DNA from: Ectocarpus siliculosus
Lineage: Eukaryota; Sar; Phaeophyceae; Ectocarpales; Ectocarpaceae
Reading direction: 5' to 3'
Assembly: GCA_000310025.1 (NCBI GenBank)
Contig: FN648368.1
Coordinates: 250,614 to 314,613, forward strand
Length of the DNA: 64,000 nucleotides
The translations under genes and the position numbers were made by a program. Below the pieces are notes generated by a model that had not been told where the DNA came from, searched no databases, and saw only the letters and a list, made by a program, of their open reading frames with translations. Shown piece after piece: positions 11,987 through 24,600 of the stretch (positions are counted from its first letter, which is position 1; each line of letters begins with the position of its first letter).

Positions 11987-14900
11987 CGCGACGGGTTTGC
12001 TGGACACTCCTTTCGGCGGTCAACTAGTCGCGCCCTGCCTGCTCTGTGACAAGCTTGCGCGTCAGTGGCGATGTCAAGCTTCGAGAACCGCCGTGACGAG
12101 ACCTTTCCTGATGAGCTGATCTGTGGTGTGCGTGGGCACGACGTTTGTTCCCTTGAGATCCAAAACAGTTGCCGAAACTGAGGGGCCGAATGATCGTGAG
12201 TGTGAGGAATGAGCAAAGAACGAATGTTTTTCTACACTAATCTCAAGATGAGCGAATCTCCGGTTATCGGATCTTTTTGGATATGAAAAAAAAAAATGAC
12301 ATGTGTTGTCATGGGCGGCTGTGTACAGCTCCCAGCCAAGAAAACGTGTGCCTGTTGAGAGAGGCGTTGCAGACATGGAAACACCTTGAACCCCAACCCT
12401 AACCCTAACCCCAGGCGCGTGTAGCGGTCCGATCGGGATAGTGTTTGTCGACACATTAAGTATATCTTGCGAAAAATGTACACCTTGTTTGTAATGTACA
12501 CCTTGTTTGTTTGTCATCAGCACACAAGACATGTTGTGCAACCAAACGTGTCATCATCATGCGATATAACATTCGGTTCTGATGCATGACAATGTGGCAA
12601 CATAGGCAGGACCTGTGCTTATGTTCAACAACATGAATATTTTTGCAGTGGCAAGCAAAAACAAAACATAATCTTGTAGGTTGCTTGTACCCCCCTCTCG
12701 AGACTGCTTGAACCCCCCTTCGGGTCGTTTATAGGCTGGACTGTCAGATTATTTTTTTTGCGACAAAAAAAAACACTCTAATAATAATGAGTAATCCTCA
12801 TTCACAAAGAGCTGGACAAGATCCCATCCCATGATGAATGGATGAATCGTAAAGAAATCCCGCCTGGTGTCGCCGCTGTTGCGAACGTTGGGGATCCGCG
12901 TCCTGCTACCCTTCAGGCGTGCTTGCTCACTCCCATATCCCTCCGCTAACTCGCCGCTGCAGTATCGTCGACAGGCTAATTCTTCAACCCCCGTATGTGC
13001 CCCTACAGCTGCGTTCATTCGCGTCGTCTTTCGTCCACACTCTATCTGTGTAGTCGATGCATCCACTACTACAGTATACTACTGCAGAGGAGAGGCGACT
13101 GCACGCTAGTGGTAGAAGTCGAAAAGGCGGCGGGTGCTCTGCTGAGACTGCCGAGTGATTGGCCCACCAGACCAACCAATATGCACATACATGTGGGTAG
13201 CGTAGCAAGCTCGAGCGCATGGTGTTGCAGTTTATCGTTCTATTGCCAGTGCGCCGAATACATATACCTGTATTCTGAAAACGAGAGAGTGGTTGGTTGG
13301 TGTCGCTGGGTTTGTTTGTGTTGTTTGCGTGATTCCGTGAGTACGAAGCAAGTGTCGGGTAGTAGTGTCGGGTACGCGCAACCCCCCCTTCCCTAGATTT
13401 CCGTGTGGAGTGTCCGGCTAAGGTCGTTGAAACAAAAAGAAAATGGCGGGCGGGGAAAAAACTGAGCATAGCAAGGTTCTTTGGCCAGTGACCTTTTCTC
13501 AGGAAAAAAGATCGCCAAAAAAAGGGAACCGCGCAATAAATGGTCTTAGCCGTCGGCACCACGCTCAATCCTGCCCATAGGGTATGCAAAGTCTAAGACA
13601 GGAAAAGAGGGCCGGAACTTCATGCGCGGCCATCATCATCAAATATGCCCGAAAGAACGGGTTCACCAACACATGTACAACTGGCGGATGGAGCACAGAC
13701 GACACCCCTCAACTCCGGTAACGCCGATCATCTCACGTACACTTGCTGGTGCCAGCTACTTGAACAGGAAACATCTGCGCCAGCATGTTTGACAATACAG
13801 TTCGCGCCCGCACCTAAGAGCTTGGCAGCTCAGCAGTTTAGAGCACCACGCTGTGAATCACTCCTACACCAAACACCTAAATAACGACCCTTTGCAGCGT
13901 AACCCTATAATAGGAGCTAAGCACCCCAACCTCAGCCAAAACTGGAGGCTTATAAGTGCGGGCGGTAACTGCACACGACGAGATAAAACAAACCTCCGTC
14001 TGCACGATTCCGAACCACCGCACAAGATGCACTCAATTTTCTGTTGACGTCGAGTCCTCGGTGTCATAGAATGTAGTGAGCCGGTATCGACTAAACAACA
14101 CCCGCCCTTCGTCCTGTTCATCACCATTCATCACGAACATCAATTGGGAGGACAACACACCCAATGCCCCGCACACGCTACCGTCCCCGAGGTTTCCACC
14201 AAGCTCGAAGAGTTACTTTCCCCGCCTTGCCATACAGCAGCGGCAACGCCCTGATGTCTGGCCGAGGGCCATCGCCACAAAACCGACCACTCGCGTAACA
14301 ACGGGGTGACCTCCAACCGTCGCCGCACGACATAGCACCACAACACCGGTTCTTCCTGCAGCCAAAATACACATTTATTTCTATAAAATATTTAGGGGTC
14401 TTCCCTTCCATCCCGCCTACGGTACATGTTAAGTCATACCACCACGGCACCTCTTTTCGGTCGGCAGTTACGCAATTGTGCGTACCAGGCGGGGGGCACG
14501 CGGAGCAGAGAGAGACAGCCCCTGTGCGGCCCTCTCCTTCAACTTTCGCCGCGACAGAGGTTTATAAAGCAGCTACGCATACTGCTGTACCCTCTCAGCA
14601 ATCGTTCCTTCTTTTCGTCGGCCTCCTGTAGCATAGCATAGCATCGACTATATACATTCACGGGGACAACCGTGCTCGCGACGGAGAGACTTGTTGGCTC
14701 TGAACTTCTGACCTACAGTCCAAACCTAGGGATGAATCAATCTTCTCGCGAACGAGGCATTTCAAGTCGCAAGAATCAGTGCTTTGGTGCCTATGGTAAC
14801 AAGAGTATCTATAGTTTTCGCACTTATGTACTACCGTCACACCTCGCTCGGTACGCGACCCAAACGTTCCACCCCCAATGCCGTTCCTCCCCCAAACAAA

Positions 14901-15178
14901 AGAAGAAGAAGAAAAAAAACATGCGGTGCAGCTATCCTGTAATTGTTCGAACCTATACTGCTACATAGGAAAACGTGCACAGCTCGCCCGTCTAGTGCAT
15001 CGTATCCCAACCTCTCAAGGGCCAACGACACCAGACAACCCGAGGAATCACACCCTGCACCTGCACCGCTACGAGAGGCTGCTGCACGTCACATCCGTGC
15101 CAGACACAAAAGCGTCGTTGCGCTCGAATATGCACGACAACCATGTAGCCGCCCATCCGTTTCGCAACGACATTCGTG
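11987..15178. other. Spacer between the ABC1-kinase fusion gene and arsJ
   Basis: Both flanking genes are on the minus strand. No further exon is recognisable in 3.2 kb. It should hold the arsJ promoter/5' UTR at the left and the fusion gene 3' UTR at the right. A short telomere-like motif lies at about 12391-12413. Confidence 0.55.
12391..12413. repeat. Short interstitial telomere-like repeat
   Basis: About three CCCTAA-type units (AACCCTAACCCTAACCCC) inside a single-copy spacer. This matches TTAGGG-type telomeric DNA but is far too short to be a telomere. Confidence 0.7.
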
Positions 15179-18100
15179 TTAGTCCTCGAAGAAGTGCGAC
15201 GGGTCTCCGATGCCCAGCTCCTCGCACACAAGGCTCAGCACCGCAGTGGAACATTCGCGGCCGGTGGCCACCTGAGTCCGCAGTTGGTATTGTTGAGGAG
15301 GGTGGGGTACAAAAAAACGCAAGCAAGGGGGGGGGGGAGTCGCACCATCGCGGACGAGCTACTAAGAGAGAGAGAACTGATCACCGGGGAAGAGGCATAT
15401 GACGGATTTCGCCATGACGTCAAGATGGCGCAGCTCGAAATATCTTCGTGCTTCTCCGCCATGCGAAAAAGGGTCGAGGGATACAAAACAAAATACGTCA
15501 CCATAAAGAGCTAAAAAATGAACGCACGACAGGTAGATGGCAAGGGCATGGCGACAAAGACAAAGCGCCGTCCCCATCAATCCGACCTGTCTCGGACAAC
15601 AGGGAGTGGGGCAACACGTCCACGACAACCACAGAAGCGCACAGGAGACACTCGAGCTTCCACTATACTATAAACTACACAAACACGACGAACAACAATA
15701 ACAACAGCCACAACAACGATGACGACAACGACAACGACAACCACGCCGACGACCAAGGGAGCGACGATGACAACAAGGGTCCGTGGAACAATCGAAATGC
15801 CGGTCAATACCCACCTTATTGGTGACCATGGCGAACGCCAGACCAGAGGCCGGGTCACACAGAGCCACACTGCCGCCCATCCCCACGTGGCCTAGCCCCG
15901 ACAATCGCACGCGGCCCCGTGTGGCGGGGGCAGCAGCAGCATCAGTCAGGGGCACCGTGCCGTCATCAGACTCCCCCCCCCCGAACAAGGAAGCGGCCCT
16001 GCTGAAGAGCGTGCTTCCGGTCGTGCTCCCTCCGCCCAGGAGAGTGGTGCTGTTCTCGCTCAGCCTCCGGCGGGTGCCGAAGACGCTGCTGGTGGTGCTG
16101 CCCCTGCTGCTCGCGGCAGACGGGGGCTCGTGCCGCCGCTGCAGCTGCTGCAGCTTCGGCTTCTCGCGGAAGCCGAACATCTGGTAGCCCAGCGAGTACC
16201 GGACGCCCCCCATCGGGAGGCCGAAGAAAAGGTGGAGCGAGCTGCTTTCCTTCACCTGAAGGTAAGGTAAAAAAATACAACATGCACAGCGAAGAATAGT
16301 TCATTGTTTTCAACCGCACCGAGACTGACGGCTTGTCGTTGGTCAGCGTGGTCGATGCTGACAACAAAAACACGCACACAGATCAGAGCTATGTGTGTAC
16401 GCGGGGGAATGTGCTGTGAGCACATACATGTGCACCCACGACACCGAAACAGAGCGGACATGGAGCCAGCAATCAAGCCGTGCCTTGGGCGTCAGACCGT
16501 GAAAATTACGCGGGTTGAGTGCATGGACGAAGGCAGGCTCGGGGTGTGGGTCCGGTAGGGAACGCGGATAACATAGTAGCGCGGAAAGGGCTTGACGGTG
16601 GAGAGGTTCTGCAACCCGGCTTTCAAGACACGAGAAACTCCTGCTGTGCTTGGTTCCGCAAAGCTGTAGCGCCTGCGGCACAACATCATCCTACCTCAGC
16701 ATGGGAAAAATTCGAAACATCTCGTCGAGGGCTTTCCGTATGTAGACGTACTCGGGTTCTTTCCGCACACACATGGAGCAACCGAGCTTTGAAGGTCGTT
16801 CGCAACCAAAACCACCGCACCACAGGCGGCGGATCCACTGCTCACCTGGTACGCCCGCATTTCGTTAACTCGAGCCCGGCAAAGCAAAGACGGGGGCTTG
16901 GCAGGGGCAATGGAGGCGGTGGCGGGGCTCGGTCCAGCAACCACACGCCGGCGCCCGCTTGAGCTGGTCTTAACTTTGGCGTTGCTGCTCAGCCCCAACG
17001 ACCCCAGGAAGTTGTCGTAGAGGGTCGCGAGAGCCTTGGCCGTCATGTGGCCGTTCGCGGCGGGTATGCAGGCGTCCCTCATCTGGGAAGCGGTTGGCAG
17101 GGGGGGGGGGGGAGGAATCAAGTAATTACATGGGAGGGGGGGAGGGGGGGGGACCCCTGGAAAACCCCCCCCTAATCCTTGAACCCCCATCCCCCAAACG
17201 GAAGGAAATGCCCCCCGGCCGGGGTACCTTTTACAAGGGCGGAAAAAATTTTCCTTTGGTTTGGGGGGCCAAAAATGGGCCCCGAATCCCTCCAAAAAAT
17301 GAAAAAAGCTAAAAAGGGCACCCCCACCGGGACAAAAAAAACAACCATATTTCTTGGGCGGGGGGGCCCANNNNNNNNNNNNNNNNNNNNNNNNNNNNNN
17401 NNNNNNNNNNNNNNNNNNNNNNNNNNNNNNNNNNNNNNNNNNNNNNNNNNNNNNNNNNNNNNNNNNNNNNGCAGGGGGGGAGGGGGGGGTACTCATGTAA
17501 ACGCACGCCGTAGTCGTTGACCTCGCATCCCCTACACGGAGTGATATGCCGCCGGCCTGGGCTACGTTTCACAAGGACGGACAACATCATCCTTGCGTTT
17601 GGGGGTCAAAGATTGGCCACAGATCGCATCGAAAACATGATAACAGCTAGAACGGCAACACCGACGGCGACAATAACAACAACGATATTCCTTGCGCGGG
17701 GGGGCCAACAAGTGCATGCAAAAAACATGAACATGTAGCTACAACGGCAACACCTACGGCGAAAATAAACAACAACACGAGGACAACAACAACAACCGCA
17801 CGCTTGCACACACCTGAGGGTAGTTGAACACCCGCGGGTCAAGGAAATACTCCCTCCCAGCAAGCTTACGCGCAAGACCGTCGATGGCGGCGCCCTCATC
17901 AGGGTCGTCCTCCATAAGGGCAGAGGCCATGGTCGCAAGAAGACCCAAACGTGGCGCACCATCCTCGTCCAGGCCCTAAGTGCCAATCCAAATTCCGTGA
18001 GCGGTGGGGGGGCCAGAGAACAAGGAAGACCAAGTCGTTTTGATCACCGGTTGTAATCTCATTCTCTTGAGTTGGACAACCACAAGTTTCGCTTTTTCGC

Positions 18101-18581
18101 TCACGGGAAGGACTGTTGCTCTTTCCTGTTCCCGAGAACGTTCTCGAGAACAAGGTGGCCGCCTTTCTCTTTTCATCCGCGCTTGGATGCAGACGTCTAC
18201 GGTGATCCACAGTGAAGCAATAATGCGCCGTGACCTTGCCATGAACGAAAGTCAACATTTCTTTCCAACGGAAGGGAGCAGAACGGCAGTCGCCTCATCA
18301 TCTTGGCCAAAAACACGCCAACCACGTGAAAAACCCTTCTCAGGCATGCTCGCCTCCCCGCCCACGGAGTCATACCCTACTTTAGCCGGCGAAAAAATTC
18401 GTCCACCGACGGCACGAACGCCACGCCACTGGAAGGTGTGTCGCAGTGGGGCACTCTCCTGAAGGGGACACTCACCTCGTCGATGTCTTCCGTTCCGACG
18501 ATGACGTCATCGCCCGCCGCGTGCTGGCTCGAGTCCAGAGAAGGTTCCGGACCAACGACGGCGGCGCTCTTCCTGCTAAAC

Positions 18582-18627
<46 letters not shown>

Positions 18628-21600
18628 CGCTGCTGCTGCTGCTGTCGGTGTTGCTGGTGGTAGTGGCGGTGGAGCTGCTGCCGCTGTCCGCTGCTTCCTG
18701 CTTGGTCGCCCCCGCTCCCGCCGTCGACTCGCCCCCGTCTGTAGAGCCGAGACCGACCCCCGAACGGCCAGGAATCTTGAACTTGTGCTCCACGTGGGCG
18801 ATCCGGCTTGCTTCCACGCCGCAAGCGCTGAGGCCGCCCATGAAGAAGGAGTCCTCTAGCCCCAGCGGGGTGGCGATTTCGTCACGAACGAACTACTTGT
18901 GCGCCGATGTCAGGACAGAGAACGCGAGGGTTTGGGGGGGGGGAGAAAATCGCTCAAAACCATGAAGGCTGCAGAGGTCGTAAAATTCGCTCGAGATCTT
19001 GGCTAAAGTTATTGTACAAAACTGTGAAGGTGAAGCGCGTTGGGTTTCCAGGATGAGGTTTGCGTGTCGGGGTGTGTTGTTACTTGACACCGACCGCCCT
19101 AGCCGACAGACCTACCAAAAGGCGCCAGTCAGTCAGTCATTCAATGCATAGCGCGGCAAAACAACGTGGAGATTTCATGTGCGCGTGCGTAGATGGGGGG
19201 GATAATCATCTTGTGGGGAGAGGGGGAGGAACACTCATTGACATCTCCTTGTCCACGCAGAAAGAAACCTCTCACAAAAACACCGCGAGACCGCCGTGTA
19301 TCATAGTGGATTCTCCTGCGCCAAAGTATATCATTCGCCACCGTTCCTCGAGCTCCAATTAATGCTATAGTTCAACAACGTTCAGACCGCAAAGAAGAAC
19401 CCTTCCGCCCCCGCCGTAGCTTTCAAGCCATGCATACCGTGCCAGTAAAATAGGATCGATATCATAGAAAAATGCGGATATATGAGAATGATTTTGGCTC
19501 GTGACGCCTTCTCGTTGCGCTTCGGAAAACAACAACTCACACATGCGACCGACGGACCTCTCGAACCCACCTTTCCGAAGGGGACGCCGGCGACCCTCTC
19601 GACCACAGCCGCCACCAGCCAGCCGAACGTGAAGTAGTGGTACGAGGCACGGGACCCCGGGGGCCACGCAGGATGCGCATCTTCGAGGGTCCTCTGGACC
19701 TCGCCCCAGTCGCAGACCTTGTCGAACGTCGCCTTGTCGGGAAAGGCATGCTGCAGTCCGGTCGAGTGCGTAAGCACGTGGCGCACCTGACACGAAAATA
19801 AGAGGTCAAATTCAATCCGGGATTAGTTAGAAAGGGCGATGGTTATATCTCGAAAGGGTACAATAGTCTTTCTTTTGATTGGATATTTCCGAAAAAGAAG
19901 GGTTTTCGTGCAAGTACGGCGAAGATCGGGGGAACCGGCGACGGTAACAGGTTCTCGCACGCCGGAGCCCAAACAAACGCATAACAAACACCGCGCACGC
20001 GCGCATGTACCCCTGGCCCGATCGATCCATGCAACTCCAAGAAAAGAAAAAAAAAATACCCCTAGTCCACATCGTGTCACCGACGAAACAAGCCGGCCAC
20101 TCTCTCGGGTGTACACGGTGTCGGGCGTGGGCAACGGATTTCTGGACTGCTGCACCCGACTAGGCATGAGCCGACTACCCAACCAACTCCTCCTCTTTCC
20201 CGAACCGCCTTCGCGATAATTTTATTAATATTCGAAGTATACAAATAGAGAGCGGGGTTTCGTGCCCCTATCCCCAACCCTAACCCCCAATCCTCCTACC
20301 TTAAACCTTAAATTTACATTGAGTCCCCAAAACTGAAAACTAAATAGAACCCCAAAACTGGAAAACTGAAAATACCTAAAACTGAAAAGAGTAAAAAATG
20401 CCCCAAAACTGAAAACTGAAAAAAAAAAAAAAACGAAAAGTAAAAACAAAACACACCCATCAGATGCTGTACCCTCGCCAAGGCTACAACGCAACCTTCT
20501 TCCTCACCGTGGTGGTGAGCTTCCCGTTGCTCGCGAACTCCGGCCACAGCTCCGAGAGCCGCTGGTCGTAGCGCAGCAGGCCGCGGTCCGCCAGGAGGTG
20601 CACGGCGGTGGAGCACACGGCCTTGCCGGCGCTGAATACACAGAAGAGGGTCGAGGGTCGGACCGGGCGGGGGTCCACCGGCCCCTGCGTCCCGGCGCAG
20701 AGGTCGACGAGAGTCTGGCCCCTGTAGATCACGCACACCTGTCGTGGATGGAACGAAGAGAGAGCGAGCGAGAAGGAGAGAGGAGGACACAGGGAGAGAC
20801 GGAGACAGGGACAGATGGGGGCAGAGTTGGGAAGAGACAGAGAGAGAAGACAGACATGCAGACAGAGATACACAAGAGAAATAGAGAGAGATATAGGAAG
20901 GGTTGGTTGGGAAGAGAGAAGCCGAGAGAGAGATACGACGGCGAGACACGTCAGGAGAAGGACAGGGGAGGAGGAATCGTGCGGGGGGTGAGATTGCTTG
21001 AGGGGGGGCACTTCACTCAGCTGCTTCTCCTTTGAAAACGAACGCGGTGCAATGAAAACACTTTCGGGTGGTTCCTCCGCAGCTGCCCACGTCTTCCTGT
21101 CGATACGACACGAAACCAACAACATTAACAGCCAACAACAGTAATAGCTATTAATAGCCTACCTATATTCGAAGTCTCCTCAACTAAGGTGCTCCAACAC
21201 CGACAGGGGCATCACCGCATCATGTCGCTCCGTTCGACACCACACAAACAAGACCACCACCAAAACAAATCATCCGGGGTGGGTACGAAATAAAATTGTA
21301 GCGGGTGCGTCGGGCGGCAGCATCATAGAGGGAGACACGGGACTCTACCTGCCGCCTACACGTCATTGGGGCGGAACAACTCCGGTGAGGCCTTCTCATC
21401 AACCTCACCCGCATGAGAGCTTCTGCTGAGGGTTAACAAGCTTCACCGAAAACTGGTCGACTTTGACGGAGAGCAAAAAAAAGTAACCCTTGCGAACACC
21501 AATACAAGCACAGGGCATCGGGGCAGGACGTTTTGACAGCAGGAACCCATACGAAGTTGGTACCAACGCAAGCAAGGGGGGAATCGGCGCAGGACGTGTT

Positions 21601-24600
21601 GACAGAACCCTTGCTCCCTGCTCACCTGGCATCCCGTGATCTGACCTCGATCGACGAGGACTTCTAGCAGCTTGCGCACTTTGATTTCTAGGAGGGAGAG
21701 CACCGGGGAAGGGAACACGGCTTGCGTCGCACGCTCCTCCACGGGCACCATCTCGCGAAGAGCCTGAAAGTAAATGAAGAGACGGCGACGAAAGGACCAT
21801 GGCCGGCCGCATTGTTGGCGAAAAAATGAACGTGATGCTACAGGCTCAAGATCAAGGAAAATGGAACAGTGGTTTGTTCAAGGTGTCGAGTAGATGCAGG
21901 TCAAGCTGTTTTTGCTTCCAGCGGGACGCGGGACGTATGTGTGAATGTTTCCGCGCTTATGAAGAAAATATGCTTCTACGTGCGCGCACAAGACGATGCT
22001 CCCGCACGAAGGCGGGGTTGCCTGGCGGTCGGTGGCTTGGTTGAAATGCTTGACAGGTCTTACTTACTAGGTCGCTGTGCGCGCCTCCTGGCACTCGCGA
22101 GCACACCCGTGCCTACCCCAGAAAGTAAAGACGGAGAGAAACGGTTCGCCCATCATTAGGTCCAGTTGCACACCACGGTGCAAAGGCAATTGGCCGGGAT
22201 AAAGGCGGAACCGAACAAAGGCAACGTGAAACAACCCCAAACCCCGCCAACACATACACATGCATACATACATACATCACTTGCAAATAACAGAAGCGCC
22301 TTCATGGCGACTACATGTAGCTGAGTACATGGCAAAGACGATTGTGTCAAACCAAATGAAACAAACCAAAAAAAATGTGTTCTCTTGGACAAAGAGCATT
22401 GAATGCAGGCTGGGGGTCGATCTGACCCCAGTCTAGTCGTCTACCAATCGAACAGTCTCCGAGATCGGGATCGAAAATATCTCAAGTGGCTATGCATATT
22501 TGATTTTCATTCGTGGATGATTGATTGGGCGTCATCCCGGGGGGGGGCCAACGTGAATAACACGATCGATGTTGGCAAACAGCACCCTCCCTCCCTTGCC
22601 TTCGACAGAGAGAACCGCTAGTCATCCCCGGGGTTTTCCCTCCAAAACCGGACAGCAACTACGGCAGGGATTGAGATCGACCACAGATACCATTACAAGC
22701 TCGTAAAGAGAAAAAGAGAAAATCAAAAAATCGTCATAATGGTTGTATATTACTCCCGCCGCCGCCTGACAGCGAGAATCAGAGATGCCGATCGAATGTT
22801 GGTCCCGACAAGCGGCTGGTCCCTGCATCAATAATAACACGAGAGACAACACGAGAGCACCATCAACACAGGCGAGGCGGTCTGCACATGCCGCCTTCCT
22901 CCTCACCGGCAGCAGAAAAATTTCATGACAAGAAGGAAGAAAAACAAGCACGGAGCAAGCCTGGCACGCTCACCTTCGTCGCGTAGGGGGCCATGATGTC
23001 CATGTACCTTTGTCGCACTTGCAGCCGTGCAGCCAGTCCCCTCAGGAGAACGTGCACGCGCAAGAAGAAGAGCAGCTCGCCTAGAGCAAAAGCAACACAT
23101 GCACACACCACACACAAAAAAAAAAAGACCACAGCCGCATGTATCCCAAAAAGGGAGAGAGGCAGAGCGGGGCGCGTTCAATGTCGAAGAGGGACGATGT
23201 AGCCGCATGGGGCCACAAAACAGCAGTGCTCAGGTTGTGGGGCAGTTTCGATGTAACGGGCAAGCGACAAGTACAGCAGGGATATGGGATAAAAGGATAA
23301 AGGTAGCTATTGTATGCATACGGAAGTCGCACGCGGCAATCAAGCTGGAAGCACACGGCATCGCCAGTGATTGCATCAATTTATCGAAAAAAAACAAAAC
23401 GAAACCAGATAATCTGAAAAAAACAAACCTTATCCTAGCAAACGAGAACGCAACACCGGAATCCCCCCCCTCCCCCCCCCACCGGGATAGGCGTCGACGG
23501 GGTTCTTGAGCCCCCTGCCCCTCTTCTTCGCGATCCTCCTGTGGAACTGCACGACGTCTTTCTTGGCTTCGGACGCCGGCTGCGTGTCGCGAAGCAGGAA
23601 GCGGATGTTGTGCATGTCTTCGGCGGGGTCGAATCGGTTCAGCTTGATGCCGATCTCCTCGAACGCGATGAGCATGGACACGAAGTCGTGCTCGCAACCG
23701 GCGTAGATGAACCTGGGGGGGAGCCGCGGAGCAGACCGGCGCAAACGTCAGCACCATGCAGAAAGAAACCCGGGGCGTACTCATGTCTTACGTGTCTTAG
23801 CTGCTAGGCCATTGACCACGCGTCCTCGAGAGGACTGAGCATTGTTCCCACCGGGCCGATCACCGGAAGGGGGGGGTGGGGGTGAATAGACATGGAAAAC
23901 CTGGTGGTAACAGAGTAAATTTACATCGCAGGCACGTTCCAGGACCAGAACAGCCAACTGCTCTTGACAACTGGGGACAAAAACAACTCGTAACCAGTAA
24001 CCAGGAGCAGCAACAGTGCACGTGACAGGCGAGGACGCGTTGCGGGAGTAAACCATGACAGCGGCCCTGGTAGATAGATAGCAGAGGGGGGAAGCAGGGT
24101 GCATTCACTTTCTCGTACGGCTCGTCTGTGGACTATTACGTGCACGCTGCCCCTTTCGGTCGTCACGAAGCAGTGAAACCAATTACCGCACGGCTCCCGG
24201 GACTACTCCCAGCACCGTTCCTATTCGGAACAAGGACGAAGGACTACAATGAACGACGTACCGGCTGAAAGCGATCCTGAGATGGTCTGGAAGCGTCTTA
24301 GCGAGTCCCCAGTCTAGCAGCACAGGCACAGCTGCCCTGGACCCCCGGCCGCGCTTCCCACCAGATTTCGACGATGACGCCGCCGGTTGCAAGAGGATGT
24401 TGCCTGGACAGGACAGACAAGCGTGGCGAGGACATTTTCGGCGGTTTTACTCACCGGCATGTCTGTCTGGGCTACCAAGAAACAGAGCGACGCATTGAAG
24501 TTTAATTATTTTTGCAAAGTTAAGAAATAACCCACTTCTTCTACACAGAAACTGTGCGGTGCCAAATTTTGCGTTCAATTCATTGCAATCTGCAGGAGCG

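Noticed and set aside
16490-16745. Extra fusion-gene exon between 16846 and 16255
   Set aside because: Some frames look protein-like (ALDEMFRIFPML), but exons on both sides are phase 0, and the direct join AYQ-VKESSSLHLFFG fits the family better.
18438-18965. Plus-strand open frame with a poly-Pro run
   Set aside because: It is the complement of the poly-Gly stretch of fusion-gene exon 20.
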